Part shown: in pieces, positions 8,829 to 18,178 of the stretch | How the letters are laid out: each line of letters opens with the position of its first letter | Numbering within the stretch: position 1 is the stretch's first letter | Assembly: GCF_020176955.2 (NCBI RefSeq) | Contig: NZ_JAIUCZ020000005.1 | Span: 310,001-374,000, forward strand | Length of the DNA stretch: 64,000 nt | Direction of reading: 5' to 3' | DNA from: Nocardia sp. alder85J | GTDB taxonomy: Bacteria; Actinomycetota; Actinomycetes; Mycobacteriales; Mycobacteriaceae | The notes under the pieces: model-generated | What the model saw: the letters and a program-made list of their open reading frames with translations, nothing else | Database searches by the model: none | What the model was told of the DNA's origin: nothing | Program-made: the position numbers and the translations under genes

Positions 8829-11321
8829 GTGACCGATCCCGCCGCCTCCGCCGATCCGCCGATCACGTTCCTCGGCGTCCGCCACCACAGCCCGGCCTGC
8901 GCCCGGCTGGTGCGCGACACCATCCGGGCCCGGCGCCCGGCCCACGTGCTGATCGAGGGTCCCGCCGATATGAACGACCGGCTGGACGAACTGCTGCTCG
9001 GCCACGATCTGCCGATCGCGATCTACACCGGTTACCGCGACCACCATGTCCGGCACCGGTCCTGGGCGCCGCTGTGCGACTACTCGCCGGAATGGCTCGC
9101 CCTCACCGAGGGCCGGGCCGCCGGTGCCGAGGTGCGGTTCATCGACCTGCCCGCCTGGCATCCGGCCTTCGCCGACACCGAGAACCGGTTCTCCGACACC
9201 GAACGCCGCTACGAATCGGCCGTCACCCGGCTGTGCCGGGAATTCGCGGTCGACAACATCGACACACTGTGGGACCACCTGTTCGAGATCGACTCCGCCA
9301 CCACCGGCAACGCCGTACTCGCCGAGCGCCTGGCCGCCTACTTCGACCTGGTGCGCGGCAACGACGAGGCCGGTGCGGGCGATACGGCCCGGGAGGAGTA
9401 CATGGCCCGCTGGGTATCGGTCGCCGTCGCCGACGTCACCCACCGCCCCGGACCACCGTCCCCCATCGTCGTGGTCACCGGCGGCTTCCACCGCCCCGCC
9501 CTGGTCCGCCGCCTCCGCGCCACGCTCGAGCGGTCCACTGCCCCCGCGATGCCGGCCACCGGCGCTGCTGCGAGCGCTGCCCCCGCGATGTCGGCCACCA
9601 GTAGTTTTGCCAGCGTTGCCGGCGGGAGCCCGGCCGAGGGCGGTGTGGGTGACGCGACCGGTGAGACCTCGGCGGGGGTGCCGTGGCCGGAGGTGCCGCG
9701 ATTTCCGGAGGGCGCGGTCGGCGGTAGTTATCTGGTGCCGTTCGGGTTCCGGCGGTTGGACGCGTTCGGCGGATATCAGGCCGGGATGCCCTCGCCTGCC
9801 TATTACCAGCAGGTCTGGCACGAAGGGACGGCGGCGGCCGCGGAGGGGCTGGTCGCGGCCGTGGTGGGGCGGTTGCGGGCGCGGCGGCAGGCGGTGTCGA
9901 CGGCCGATCTGATCGGTGCGCGCACGCTCGCGCTCGGGCTGGCCCGGTTGCGCGGGCACGAATCACCGTCGCGCACGGACACTCTCGACGGGCTGGCGGG
10001 GGCGTTGATCACCGAGGCGCTGGATCGGCCGCTGCCGTGGACCGGGCGGGGGCAACTGCGGGCCGGGACCGATCCGATCGTGGTCGAGATGGTGGCGGCG
10101 TTGTCGGGCGATACGGTCGGCCGATTGCATCGGGACACACAGCATCCGCCGCTGGTTCACGATGCCGCCGCCGAGCTCGTGCGCTGCGGGATACCCGAAG
10201 GCGAGGTCACCATCGATCTGGCCGCCGCGCCGGGCCTGGATTCGGCGCGGGTGCTGCATCGGCTGCGGATCCTGGGCATCCCCGGATTCGAGCGGCGCAG
10301 CGGGCCGTCGCCGCAGCGAGGGGCGCTGACCGAGCGGTGGTCGATCCAGGATTCGCCGTTGCGGTTGCCTGCCCTGATCGAGGCAGGTTCGTACGGGGCG
10401 ACCTGCGCCGAGGCGGCCGCGGCGGCCCTGGTGGATCGCTTCGGGGCCGCGGGCAGCGATCCCGGCGCGCTGGCCGGGGTGCTGTTCGACGCGGCACTGT
10501 GCGGATTGCCGGAGCTGACCGCGAGGATCGTCGGCACCGTCCGCGGGCTGATCGGATCCGCCTCGGACACAGCGGGTCTCGGCACCCTGCTCACCGTGAT
10601 CCTCGAACTGTGGCGGCACGACCGGCTGTTCGCGGCCGCGGGCTCGGCAGCGCTCGGCACGCTCGCGGACATCACCGTCCGGCGGCTGCTCTGGCTGGTG
10701 GAGGGCCTGCGCGGCGGGCCCGGACCCGCCGACGAGGGGTTGCTGCGCGCGATCGTGGCGGTGCGTGACGCCGCCCTGCATGCCGCACCGGCCCTCGCTG
10801 TCGACCGCGCCGATCTGGTGGGGGTGTTCCGGCGATGCACGGCCGCCGACCGGCCGCCGGCGTTGCGCGGGGCCGCGCTCGGGCTGGTCACCGCGCTCGG
10901 TGCGGGCACCGCCGACACCGTGGCGGCCGCGGTCCGCTCCGCGGCGGTACCGCGGCAACTCGGCGATTTCCTCGCCGGCCTGTTCGCCCTGGCCCGGGAC
11001 ACGGTGCTGGAGAACGGAAGTACCGATCTGCCGGTGCTCGCGGTGCTGGACGAGTTGGTCGACCGCTTCGGCGCCGAGGATTTCCTGGCCGCGCTCCCCG
11101 CGCTGCGGCTGGCCTTCGCCTGGTTCCCGCCGCGTGAACGGGCCGAACTCGCGCAACGACTGCTGGCCCGGCGAGGGCTGGCAGGTTCCGGGACGAGTCT
11201 CCTGCGGACCTCCGCCGCGCCGGAACAATTGGCCCGGGCCGCGGCGATCGAAGAACGGGCGGACCGGTTGCTCACCGCCTACGCATTGGCGCCGAATTCC
11301 GCAGGGAGCGTGGATGACTGA
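8829..11321 (+). CDS. DUF5682 family protein (YehM-like)
   Basis: An 830-residue protein beginning with GTG. The N-terminus reads ITFLGVRHHSPACARLV and then VLIEGPADMND, a pattern typical of DUF5682. The fold start (beta strand, HH, then EGP) recalls TraB/PrgY/ChaN-type proteins, but that is only a resemblance. Residues 237-275 are a low-complexity Ala/Ser/Thr/Pro insert containing a near-duplicate of APAMPAT. The rest is helical and Ala/Leu-rich. There is no signal peptide. It sits 3 nt after moxR and overlaps the VWA gene by 8 nt, so all three should be made together. The molecular function is unknown. Confidence 0.85.
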   Translation: MTDPAASADPPITFLGVRHHSPACARLVRDTIRARRPAHVLIEGPADMNDRLDELLLGHDLPIAIYTGYRDHHVRHRSWAPLCDYSPEWLALTEGRAAGAEVRFIDLPAWHPAFADTENRFSDTERRYESAVTRLCREFAVDNIDTLWDHLFEIDSATTGNAVLAERLAAYFDLVRGNDEAGAGDTAREEYMARWVSVAVADVTHRPGPPSPIVVVTGGFHRPALVRRLRATLERSTAPAMPATGAAASAAPAMSATSSFASVAGGSPAEGGVGDATGETSAGVPWPEVPRFPEGAVGGSYLVPFGFRRLDAFGGYQAGMPSPAYYQQVWHEGTAAAAEGLVAAVVGRLRARRQAVSTADLIGARTLALGLARLRGHESPSRTDTLDGLAGALITEALDRPLPWTGRGQLRAGTDPIVVEMVAALSGDTVGRLHRDTQHPPLVHDAAAELVRCGIPEGEVTIDLAAAPGLDSARVLHRLRILGIPGFERRSGPSPQRGALTERWSIQDSPLRLPALIEAGSYGATCAEAAAAALVDRFGAAGSDPGALAGVLFDAALCGLPELTARIVGTVRGLIGSASDTAGLGTLLTVILELWRHDRLFAAAGSAALGTLADITVRRLLWLVEGLRGGPGPADEGLLRAIVAVRDAALHAAPALAVDRADLVGVFRRCTAADRPPALRGAALGLVTALGAGTADTVAAAVRSAAVPRQLGDFLAGLFALARDTVLENGSTDLPVLAVLDELVDRFGAEDFLAALPALRLAFAWFPPRERAELAQRLLARRGLAGSGTSLLRTSAAPEQLARAAAIEERADRLLTAYALAPNSAGSVDD
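9538..9612 (+). repeat. imperfect direct repeat inside the DUF5682 gene
   Basis: The block GCCCCCGCGATGCCGGCCAC recurs about 39 nt later with one change (T for C), in frame, encoding APAMPAT and APAMSAT. It looks like slippage or duplication that expanded a flexible linker without breaking the frame. Confidence 0.6.
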
Positions 11322-12435
11322 ACTCGATCCGACCCTGGAACGCTGGCGGCTGATCCTCGGCGCGGCCGGCGCGGCGGTCGCCGCGGGCGGTCTCGACGGT
11401 GACGCCGCCGCCCAGGACGCGGCACTGGACTGGTTGTACGAACGCGACGGCGATCTGGACCGCCGCGGCATCCGCCGCACCGGTGGCAGCGAGGCCTCGG
11501 TGGTGCGTGCGGTCGACTGGCTCGACGACATCCACCGGCTGTTCCCCAAGGACACCATCGAGCGCCTGGAGCGGGATGCGGTGCAACGCTTCGGCCTGCA
11601 CGAGGTGGTGACCGATCCGGAGGTACTCCAGCGGCTGGAACCGAATGCGGATCTGCTGGCAGCGGTCCTGCGCACCAAACATCTGATGAATCCCGAGATC
11701 CTGCGGCAGGCCCGCCGGATCGTGGAACAGGTGGTCCGCGATCTGATGGCGAAGCTGGCCACCGAGATTCGCGCCAGTTTCCTCGGCACCCGTTCCCGCC
11801 GCCCCGGCCGCATCCCGCGCGCCGCCGACTTCGACTTCCCGAAGACGGTGCGCACCAACCTGTCCCACTATCGACCGGCGGAACGGCGGCTGTACATCGA
11901 GACGGCCCACTTCCACTCCCGGACCCGCCGCCACCTCGATCGCTGGCAGGTGATCCTGGTGGTGGACCAGTCCGGATCGATGGTGAACTCGGTGATCCAC
12001 TCCGCGGTGACCGCCGCCTGCCTGTGGGGCCTGCCGGGGATCAGTACCCACCTGCTGGCCTTCGACACGCAGGTGGTGGATCTGACCGGTGACGTCGACG
12101 ATCCGGTCGAGTTGCTGATGGGGGTACAGCTCGGCGGTGGTACCGATATCGCCCGCGCCCTCGCCTACGCCGCCCGGCTGGTGACGCGGCCCCGCCGCGC
12201 GATCATCGCCGTGATCAGCGATTTCTACGAGGGCGGTGATGCGGCCTGGCTGGTGCGCACCGCCGCCGGCCTGGTCGCCGAGGGCACCGTCGTCCTGGGC
12301 CTGGCCGCCCTCGACGAGCATGCCGACCCGGTGTTCGACCGCGCGCTGGGGCAGCGCCTGGCCGATGTCGGCGTCCATGTCGGCGCGATGACCCCCGGCG
12401 AACTGGCCACCTTCGTCGCCGAAACGATCGGGTGA
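11314..12435 (+). CDS. CoxE-like VWA domain protein (YehP-like)
   Basis: The protein has 373 residues. The N-terminal 200 residues are helical; the VWA domain spans about 212-370. The metal-site (MIDAS) motif is D218-x-S220-x-S222 in VVDQSGSM, the Thr is in LGGGTDI and the distal Asp in VISDFYEGG, so metal binding should be intact. ATG 11314 lies inside the end of the DUF5682 gene (8-nt overlap), and the next gene starts 4 nt after the stop. VWA proteins of this type are the usual partner of MoxR ATPases, acting as an adaptor that presents the target. Cytoplasmic. Confidence 0.9.
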   Translation: MTELDPTLERWRLILGAAGAAVAAGGLDGDAAAQDAALDWLYERDGDLDRRGIRRTGGSEASVVRAVDWLDDIHRLFPKDTIERLERDAVQRFGLHEVVTDPEVLQRLEPNADLLAAVLRTKHLMNPEILRQARRIVEQVVRDLMAKLATEIRASFLGTRSRRPGRIPRAADFDFPKTVRTNLSHYRPAERRLYIETAHFHSRTRRHLDRWQVILVVDQSGSMVNSVIHSAVTAACLWGLPGISTHLLAFDTQVVDLTGDVDDPVELLMGVQLGGGTDIARALAYAARLVTRPRRAIIAVISDFYEGGDAAWLVRTAAGLVAEGTVVLGLAALDEHADPVFDRALGQRLADVGVHVGAMTPGELATFVAETIG

Positions 12436-12439
12436 CCCG

Positions 12440-15028
12440 ATGCGAACGGACCTGCTGGCCCTCACCGACGACGCCCTCATCACCCTGGCCAATCGCGGCA
12501 TCGTCAAACGCGCCCTGAAGGAGAATGCCGCCGCCCCACCACAACTCGACGAGTCCCCGGACGGCACCGTCACGGCTGTTTTCGCCGACGGCGTCCGCAC
12601 CACGCTGCCCCGGGGCGTCACCGTCGATGCCGCCCCCTGCTCCTGCGGCGCCACCACCACCTGCCGCCACCGCGTCGCGACGGTCATGGCGTACCGGGAC
12701 CGGCCACCCACCGGCGACCTGCCACCGGCCTCCCCCGGCGACGCAGGCTCCCCCGGCGACGCAGCCGCCGGCGGCCACCCGGCGGCCACGGCCCCCGGCG
12801 TCCGCTCGGCAAAGCCCCTCGTCACGAACAGCACTGCACCGCAAGCGAACACCGCAGCCGACGCCCTCCTCTCGCAGCGCCCGGCGGGTGACGAGGCCGG
12901 CACACCCGCCAGTGGCCGAGCGCGGCAATCGATGTCGATCCCTGTGGCCCCGGCATCGGACCGAGCCGGCGACAGCGCCGTCCCGGCCATGCACGGCGGC
13001 GGTACCCCGCTACCACCCGGCCACCCCGACACGGCCGAAGCACCGATCGTCCACTCCGACCAGGCCCATACGCCGACCGGCACCGGCAATACCGTGCCAT
13101 CGGACCGCCCCACCAGAGCCGTTCCGAACCGGCCCGGTGCAGCCGATCCGGGACCGCGTGCCGCCCGCCCGATGATCGACCGGGCCGAGCCACGCGCCGC
13201 CTCGCCAGGCGCGGCAGGAACCGTCGCGGAATCCGGCGCGGCCGGTGGAACCGACTCGACTTCCGATCGAGCGGCGGCCGGGTCGCGACCGGGCGATCGG
13301 CCGGACGCGACCGGCAGCGATGCGACCCGGGCAGGCGATCCCCGCTCGGCCGTCGATGTCGAGGGCGCGGCGAGCGAGCCGACGCGGTGGTCGCCCGGGC
13401 AGTTCGGCGACGAGGAAATGCGGCAGCGGCTCGGTGCGCGGGGATTCGCGGCCGCCGTGCGGGCGCGGCGGGCCGGCTATCGTGCCACGGTACGGCGGGC
13501 GACGGCGGCGGACCCCGTGCCGTCGGTCGAATTACCGTCGGTGACAGTGCGTTTCCTGGTGCCGGGTGATCTCGGCTATGCCCGCGCCGATGCCGCGCGA
13601 GGCGCCCGGACCGAGGCGATCGCCCTGGCGGTGTGGGCGTTCCGGGTGGCCGACACCACCGATCCGGACGCGGGTGAGATGGCGGTGACCGTCGGTGAAC
13701 CGGGTGACGCCACACCGGCCGTCACCGCGGCGGCCGCGGTGAGTGTGCCGCTGGCCGATCTCCTCGACGACGGCGTGGCGCATGCCGGCACCGGACTGCC
13801 GGGGGTGTTCGCGGCCGCGCGGCGAGAGCTGGATCGGGCGCGGGCGCGGTGGCCGTTCGACGCGCTGGACGAACTGCTGGATCAGCTGTCCGCCTATCGG
13901 GAGCGCAACGCTCGCCACGATCCGTTGCGGACCGCGGCGCTGGTGGCCGAATTGGTGGCACGCCGCCGGGCCGCGGTCGTGGATCCGGTGTCGGCGCTGG
14001 GTACCGAGGAGGCGGCCGAGACACCGCTGCGGCATCTGCGGCTGACCGGGCTGGGCGCGCGGGCGTACGGCGACGACGAGAACCGCGGGGTCGAGGTGTA
14101 TCTCGCGCATCCGGAGGCTCGCCTGGTGCTCACCGCCGTGCGCGCGGTCACCGTCGAATCCGGCGCGACCGCGCCGCAGGCCGCCGAATTGGGGGCGCGG
14201 CGCACGGGCTCGGTGCGGTTCACCGAACTGGCGGCCGGGCACGTGGTGACCGAGAGCGCGGTCCGGTCCGCGAATCGGCGGGTGCGACTGGCGAATTCGC
14301 GAGTGGCCCGCACCTCGGTGCTGCCGTCGACCGGCGCCTGGGATGCGCTGCCACCGGAACTGCTGGTGGGCGATCTGGCAGCGGAGTCGGCCCGGCTGGC
14401 CGCGCTGCCGCCGGCGCCGATCCGGCCACGGGTGCACGGCGCGTCGGTGCGGGCGATGATCGTGGAGACCGTCGACGATCTGCACTATCTGCCCGGCGAG
14501 CAGCGGTTGGTGGCGCGGTTGCGCGGCCCGGCCGGCACCGCCCGGATCACGTTCTCGCACAGCGCGATCGCGCCCGGCGCACTCGACGCCCTCGCTCGTG
14601 CCCTCGCCGGCGATCCGGGACCGGTCCGCTATCTGGCCGGCCGGATCGAACGCCGCGGCGGGCTGCTCGTCGTCGAGCCCACCGCGGTCGTCGCGGGCGA
14701 ATCGGTCGTCGTCCCGTGTTTCGCCGCCGGGGAATCGACGTGGGTGCCGGAGAGTATCGCGGTCCCGCCGGATCCGCTGGCCGACGCGGTGAGCGCTGGT
14801 CTCGCGCTGACGGCGGAGGTCGTGCATCGCGGGGTACGGCACCTGCCGCCGAGTTGGTTCGAGCGGGCCGCCTCGACCGCCGCGGTACTGCGCCGGGCGG
14901 GACTGGCGGCGGCCGCGGAGGCGGTCGATCGGCTGTGCCCGGCGCTGCGGGCGGCGACCGGGGTCACCGCTCTGGAGCAGTGGGCCGACGTACACCTGCG
15001 ATTGCAGGTGACCGCGGAGCAACTCTGA
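12440..15028 (+). CDS. SWIM zinc-finger protein (YehQ-like)
   Basis: An 862-residue protein. The zinc finger lies near the N-terminus as C67-x-C69-x5-C75-x-H77 (CSCGATTTCRH), the SWIM pattern thought to bind DNA or protein. Residues about 90-310 are a disordered Pro/Ala/Gly/Thr/Asp-rich linker with scattered PGDAGSPGDA-type repeats. From about 315 a long globular region begins that I cannot assign. It is last in the tight run MoxR-DUF5682-VWA-SWIM (4-nt gap). The length and the linker are unusual compared with what I would expect of a plain YehQ homologue. The role could be target recognition for the MoxR/VWA machine; this is inference. Confidence 0.82.
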   Translation: MRTDLLALTDDALITLANRGIVKRALKENAAAPPQLDESPDGTVTAVFADGVRTTLPRGVTVDAAPCSCGATTTCRHRVATVMAYRDRPPTGDLPPASPGDAGSPGDAAAGGHPAATAPGVRSAKPLVTNSTAPQANTAADALLSQRPAGDEAGTPASGRARQSMSIPVAPASDRAGDSAVPAMHGGGTPLPPGHPDTAEAPIVHSDQAHTPTGTGNTVPSDRPTRAVPNRPGAADPGPRAARPMIDRAEPRAASPGAAGTVAESGAAGGTDSTSDRAAAGSRPGDRPDATGSDATRAGDPRSAVDVEGAASEPTRWSPGQFGDEEMRQRLGARGFAAAVRARRAGYRATVRRATAADPVPSVELPSVTVRFLVPGDLGYARADAARGARTEAIALAVWAFRVADTTDPDAGEMAVTVGEPGDATPAVTAAAAVSVPLADLLDDGVAHAGTGLPGVFAAARRELDRARARWPFDALDELLDQLSAYRERNARHDPLRTAALVAELVARRRAAVVDPVSALGTEEAAETPLRHLRLTGLGARAYGDDENRGVEVYLAHPEARLVLTAVRAVTVESGATAPQAAELGARRTGSVRFTELAAGHVVTESAVRSANRRVRLANSRVARTSVLPSTGAWDALPPELLVGDLAAESARLAALPPAPIRPRVHGASVRAMIVETVDDLHYLPGEQRLVARLRGPAGTARITFSHSAIAPGALDALARALAGDPGPVRYLAGRIERRGGLLVVEPTAVVAGESVVVPCFAAGESTWVPESIAVPPDPLADAVSAGLALTAEVVHRGVRHLPPSWFERAASTAAVLRRAGLAAAAEAVDRLCPALRAATGVTALEQWADVHLRLQVTAEQL

Positions 15029-15363
15029 CCGGCCGGATGCCTCGGATTCGCCGGACGCCGGTGGCGCCCGCGGTCTACGCTTCTGAGCATCGCGGTGCCG
15101 AACAGGGCGCCGCGCCAGCGTGACCCGGTTCGAAGGGGGGTCGCCGGCCCGTTCCGGGTGGGGCGGCGGTCTCCGGCGGCTCGTCCACACCGTCGTTTCG
15201 TGCACGAATCCCGTTGCCGCAGTGGGGTTCACCTGTTTCGGCGGGCGAGGCCGGCCCGGTGCCGCAGGTCGTCGCGGGGCGGTCGGCCCGCGACGACCGC
15301 CGCGGTGCGGTCGAGTACCCGGGAGGGTGGCAGGCGACGAACCGACAGCGGACGGTGACAACT
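15029..15363. other. gap before the beta-propeller gene, no gene seen
   Basis: The stretch is GC-rich. TACGCT at 15076-15081 could be a -10, but no start codon follows at a leaderless distance. The propeller frame is open upstream to 15214 but has no good ribosome-binding site there. The propeller gene may therefore have its own promoter here, or be read through from the operon. Confidence 0.35.
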
Positions 15364-17805
15364 ATGGCCGACGTGGACGATCCCGACGACAACTCCCCCG
15401 GCACCGACGGAGTGCGGCTACCGGGTGGCGCACCGCTGCTGCACCTGCTGAGCCTGCTCGGCGACGCCGGCTACGAATCGGCGGCCGCCGCGGCCGTCCA
15501 CGCCGCGGTCGGACCGGGCCAGTTGGGTCTGTTCGCCGAGCGCGCCGCCGGCCGGGTGCCGCTGCCGCCACTGCACGCCGCCGGACCGGACACCGGCGCC
15601 ACCACCATCGCCCGCGAGATCCTCGCCGCCGCAGCCCTACCGGCGTCGACGCCGGCTCGATGGCAGCCGGTGTCGAATACCGGCAGCAGCCCGAATTCGG
15701 TCAGCGCGGCGCCGGACATCATCGGCGTGCCCTCGCACGCCGTGATCGGCAGCGGCACGGCCGGATTCGTGCCCGGCAGCTCCGACTGCGCGTGTCCGGT
15801 CGAGAACGCCGACGGGCGGGTATCCGCGCTGGCGCTCGATCCGTCGGATCCGGCGCATCTGCTGGCCGGAACCGGCGACGGTGAGATCCGGGAGAGCCAC
15901 GACCGCGGCGACACCTGGACGGCACGCCCGGGCCGGGTCCCCGCGCCGGCCGTCGGCGCGCTGGCCTTCGATCCCCGGTCGCCGCGGACGGTCTACTGCG
16001 GCACCGGCGAGGGCGACCATCGATGGTTCCTCGGCACCGGGCTGCTGGCCTCCACGGACGGCGGTGCCACCTGGACCACGCGCTGTGTGGAACCCTTTCT
16101 CGGCCAAGGCTTCTTCGCCCTGGCGGTGGACCCCGCGTCGAGCCTCCGCCTCTACGCCGCCACCACCGGCGGCCTGTCCACCTCCAGCGACGGCGGCGCC
16201 ACTTGGACCGCGCGACGCACCGTCCGCACCTGGACGGTGGCACTCGGCGCGGGTGAGGTCCTGGCGGCGAGCGCGGACGGACTGTGGCGTTCCACCGACA
16301 GCGGCACCACATTCCTCGCCACACCGTTGCCGGGTGCCCCCACCCCGTTCATCCGCCTGGCAGTGGCAGTCGCACCGGCGGATCCGGCGGTCGCCTACGC
16401 CTGGGGCGCCGGCGCCCCGTACGACGCCGACGGCGCCCCCACCGCCTACCTGTGGCGGCGCACCGGAGCGGTCTGGACCGCCGAGCAGGTCCCGCCCGGC
16501 GTGGACACCACACAAGCGCCCTACAGCTGGTTGCTCACCGTCGCCCCCGACGATCCCGGCCGGATCTACGCGGGCTCGATCGGCCTGCACCGAGGCGACC
16601 GCGGTCCCTCCGGATGGACCTGGCGAGCTCTCACCGGAAGCCCGGCCGACACCCCGGTCCCCGGCGCGCACCACACCCTCGCCACCGACCCCACAACCCC
16701 GGACACCCTCTACCTCGGCGGCGACAGCGGCCTGCACCGCAGCCCGGATCGCGGCATCACCTGGCACCACTGCCACGGCCCGAAGAACACCGAATTCGGT
16801 GCCCCGGCATGCCATCCCGTCGAGCCGGATCCCACACCCGGCCGCACCGAAGCCGATACCCGAACCCACCGCGCCGCGCATACGGCCCATCAACCCGTCG
16901 CCGACGACCGCACAGCCCACAGCGGGAGCCGCCGCCATCCGATCGACGACGCGCACACCGCCGACCGCACCTACCCGATCCGGAACAGCGACGGCACCGC
17001 GACAAACGCCGAATACGACCTTTACCCAGCCGATGACGACCATGGCGGCCACCCGAGCGACAACAACAACACCGCAATCGGCCCGGCCCGCAACGAAAGC
17101 AACCACCGCCCGGCCGGCGACGAGAATCATCACGGCCCGGCACCCAGCACACCCCGCATTCACTCGGCCGACAACCGCGGTGCAGCGTGGCCGTGGCGGC
17201 CACCACTGCGCGCCACCGGGCACACGCTCGCGATCGGCGGTGGCGCGCTGCATATTTCGCGCGACGACGGCGATCACTGGGACCGTCTGCCGGTCCCGGG
17301 TCCGGGCTGTGTCACCGGCCTGGCGGTTCCGGACCCGCACCGGGTCCTGGCCGGACTACGCGACGGACGCGTCCTGCACACCGCATGGGTGAACCAGCGC
17401 TGGCTTCCGCTGCGCCCGACGCGTGTGCCGCGCGCGGGCGCCGCCGTCGCCGACATCGCGGTCCATGCCGCCGACGATGCCCGGATCTGGGTGGTCCACG
17501 GCACCGCCGGTGACGGCACGGTGTTCCGGTCCGAGGACGGTGGCAGTACCTGGAAGGACCGCTCCGGCGCCCTGCCCCGGCTGCCGCTGACCGCGATCAC
17601 CCTGGATCCCGCCGATCCGGAGCGGGCCTGGGTCGCCGGCTGGCTGGGAGTCTGGACGACCGCGGACGGCGGCGACACCTGGGCCCCGCTGGCCGCCGGG
17701 CTGCCGCACGCCCACGTCCTCGCGCTGCACCTGCACGTCCCGACCCGGCGGCTGTGTGCACGGTTGCGTGGCCGGGGCCGTTGGGAGGTCGCGGTCGACG
17801 GCTGA
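15364..17805 (+). CDS. Asp-box (BNR / sortilin-like) beta-propeller protein
   Basis: An 813-residue protein with at least eight Asp-box turns of the form S-x-D-x-G-x-T-W, for example SHDRGDTW, STDGGATW, SSDGGATW, SPDRGITW, SEDGGSTW and TADGGDTW. These mark two consecutive propeller units (about residues 140-475 and 605-810). They are separated by a disordered His/Asn/Asp/Thr-rich stretch (about 478-605). No signal peptide is visible, so the protein is probably cytoplasmic, unlike most sialidase or Vps10-type propellers. Start chosen at ATG 15364; GTG 15355 is possible. It follows the SWIM gene in the same direction, and a scaffold or ligand-binding role in that system is plausible but unproven. 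Confidence 0.75.
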   Translation: MADVDDPDDNSPGTDGVRLPGGAPLLHLLSLLGDAGYESAAAAAVHAAVGPGQLGLFAERAAGRVPLPPLHAAGPDTGATTIAREILAAAALPASTPARWQPVSNTGSSPNSVSAAPDIIGVPSHAVIGSGTAGFVPGSSDCACPVENADGRVSALALDPSDPAHLLAGTGDGEIRESHDRGDTWTARPGRVPAPAVGALAFDPRSPRTVYCGTGEGDHRWFLGTGLLASTDGGATWTTRCVEPFLGQGFFALAVDPASSLRLYAATTGGLSTSSDGGATWTARRTVRTWTVALGAGEVLAASADGLWRSTDSGTTFLATPLPGAPTPFIRLAVAVAPADPAVAYAWGAGAPYDADGAPTAYLWRRTGAVWTAEQVPPGVDTTQAPYSWLLTVAPDDPGRIYAGSIGLHRGDRGPSGWTWRALTGSPADTPVPGAHHTLATDPTTPDTLYLGGDSGLHRSPDRGITWHHCHGPKNTEFGAPACHPVEPDPTPGRTEADTRTHRAAHTAHQPVADDRTAHSGSRRHPIDDAHTADRTYPIRNSDGTATNAEYDLYPADDDHGGHPSDNNNTAIGPARNESNHRPAGDENHHGPAPSTPRIHSADNRGAAWPWRPPLRATGHTLAIGGGALHISRDDGDHWDRLPVPGPGCVTGLAVPDPHRVLAGLRDGRVLHTAWVNQRWLPLRPTRVPRAGAAVADIAVHAADDARIWVVHGTAGDGTVFRSEDGGSTWKDRSGALPRLPLTAITLDPADPERAWVAGWLGVWTTADGGDTWAPLAAGLPHAHVLALHLHVPTRRLCARLRGRGRWEVAVDG

Positions 17806-17911
17806 TCCGGCCCGACGATTCCGGACCGGAAGAGGTTTGCTGCCGATATGCTGTAGCCGTTCCACGGTTGTCGTTGCATCCTCCTCATCCCGGTCCGGAA
17901 AGGACGATCGC

Positions 17912-18169
17912 ATGCGCTCGGCTCGTCTGCTGGTGGCTGTGCTCCCCGCCCTCGTCGTGGCGGCGGTGCTGACCGTACTGACCGCGGCGCCCACCGTGGG
18001 CGCTCCACCCACGCCATTCCGCGCGGCGCCGAGTTGCCCGTCCCGTTACGCCCCGGTGTGCGGCGCCGACGGCATCGACTACCGCAACACCTGTGAGGCG
18101 AAACGGCTGCGGGTACAGATCCGTCACGACGGCCCGTGCACCGTCACCGAGCGGTCCGGCCGCCGCTGA
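17912..18169 (+). CDS. secreted Kazal-like protease-inhibitor domain protein
   Basis: This 85-residue protein has a signal peptide (residues 1 to about 31, hydrophobic LLVAVLPALVVAAVLTV then VGA). The mature part is one Kazal-like domain: C42 PxxYxPV C50 GxDGxxYxNT C61 ... GP C76. Only four of the six usual cysteines are present: those forming the C2-C4 and C3-C6 disulfides remain, while both partners of C1-C5 are missing. The ribosome-binding site GGAAAGGA precedes ATG 17912. The gene ends 9 nt before the convergent oxidoreductase gene. It may inhibit a serine protease outside the cell; the target is unknown. Confidence 0.85.
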   Translation: MRSARLLVAVLPALVVAAVLTVLTAAPTVGAPPTPFRAAPSCPSRYAPVCGADGIDYRNTCEAKRLRVQIRHDGPCTVTERSGRR

Positions 18170-18178
18170 CCGGTCCGC

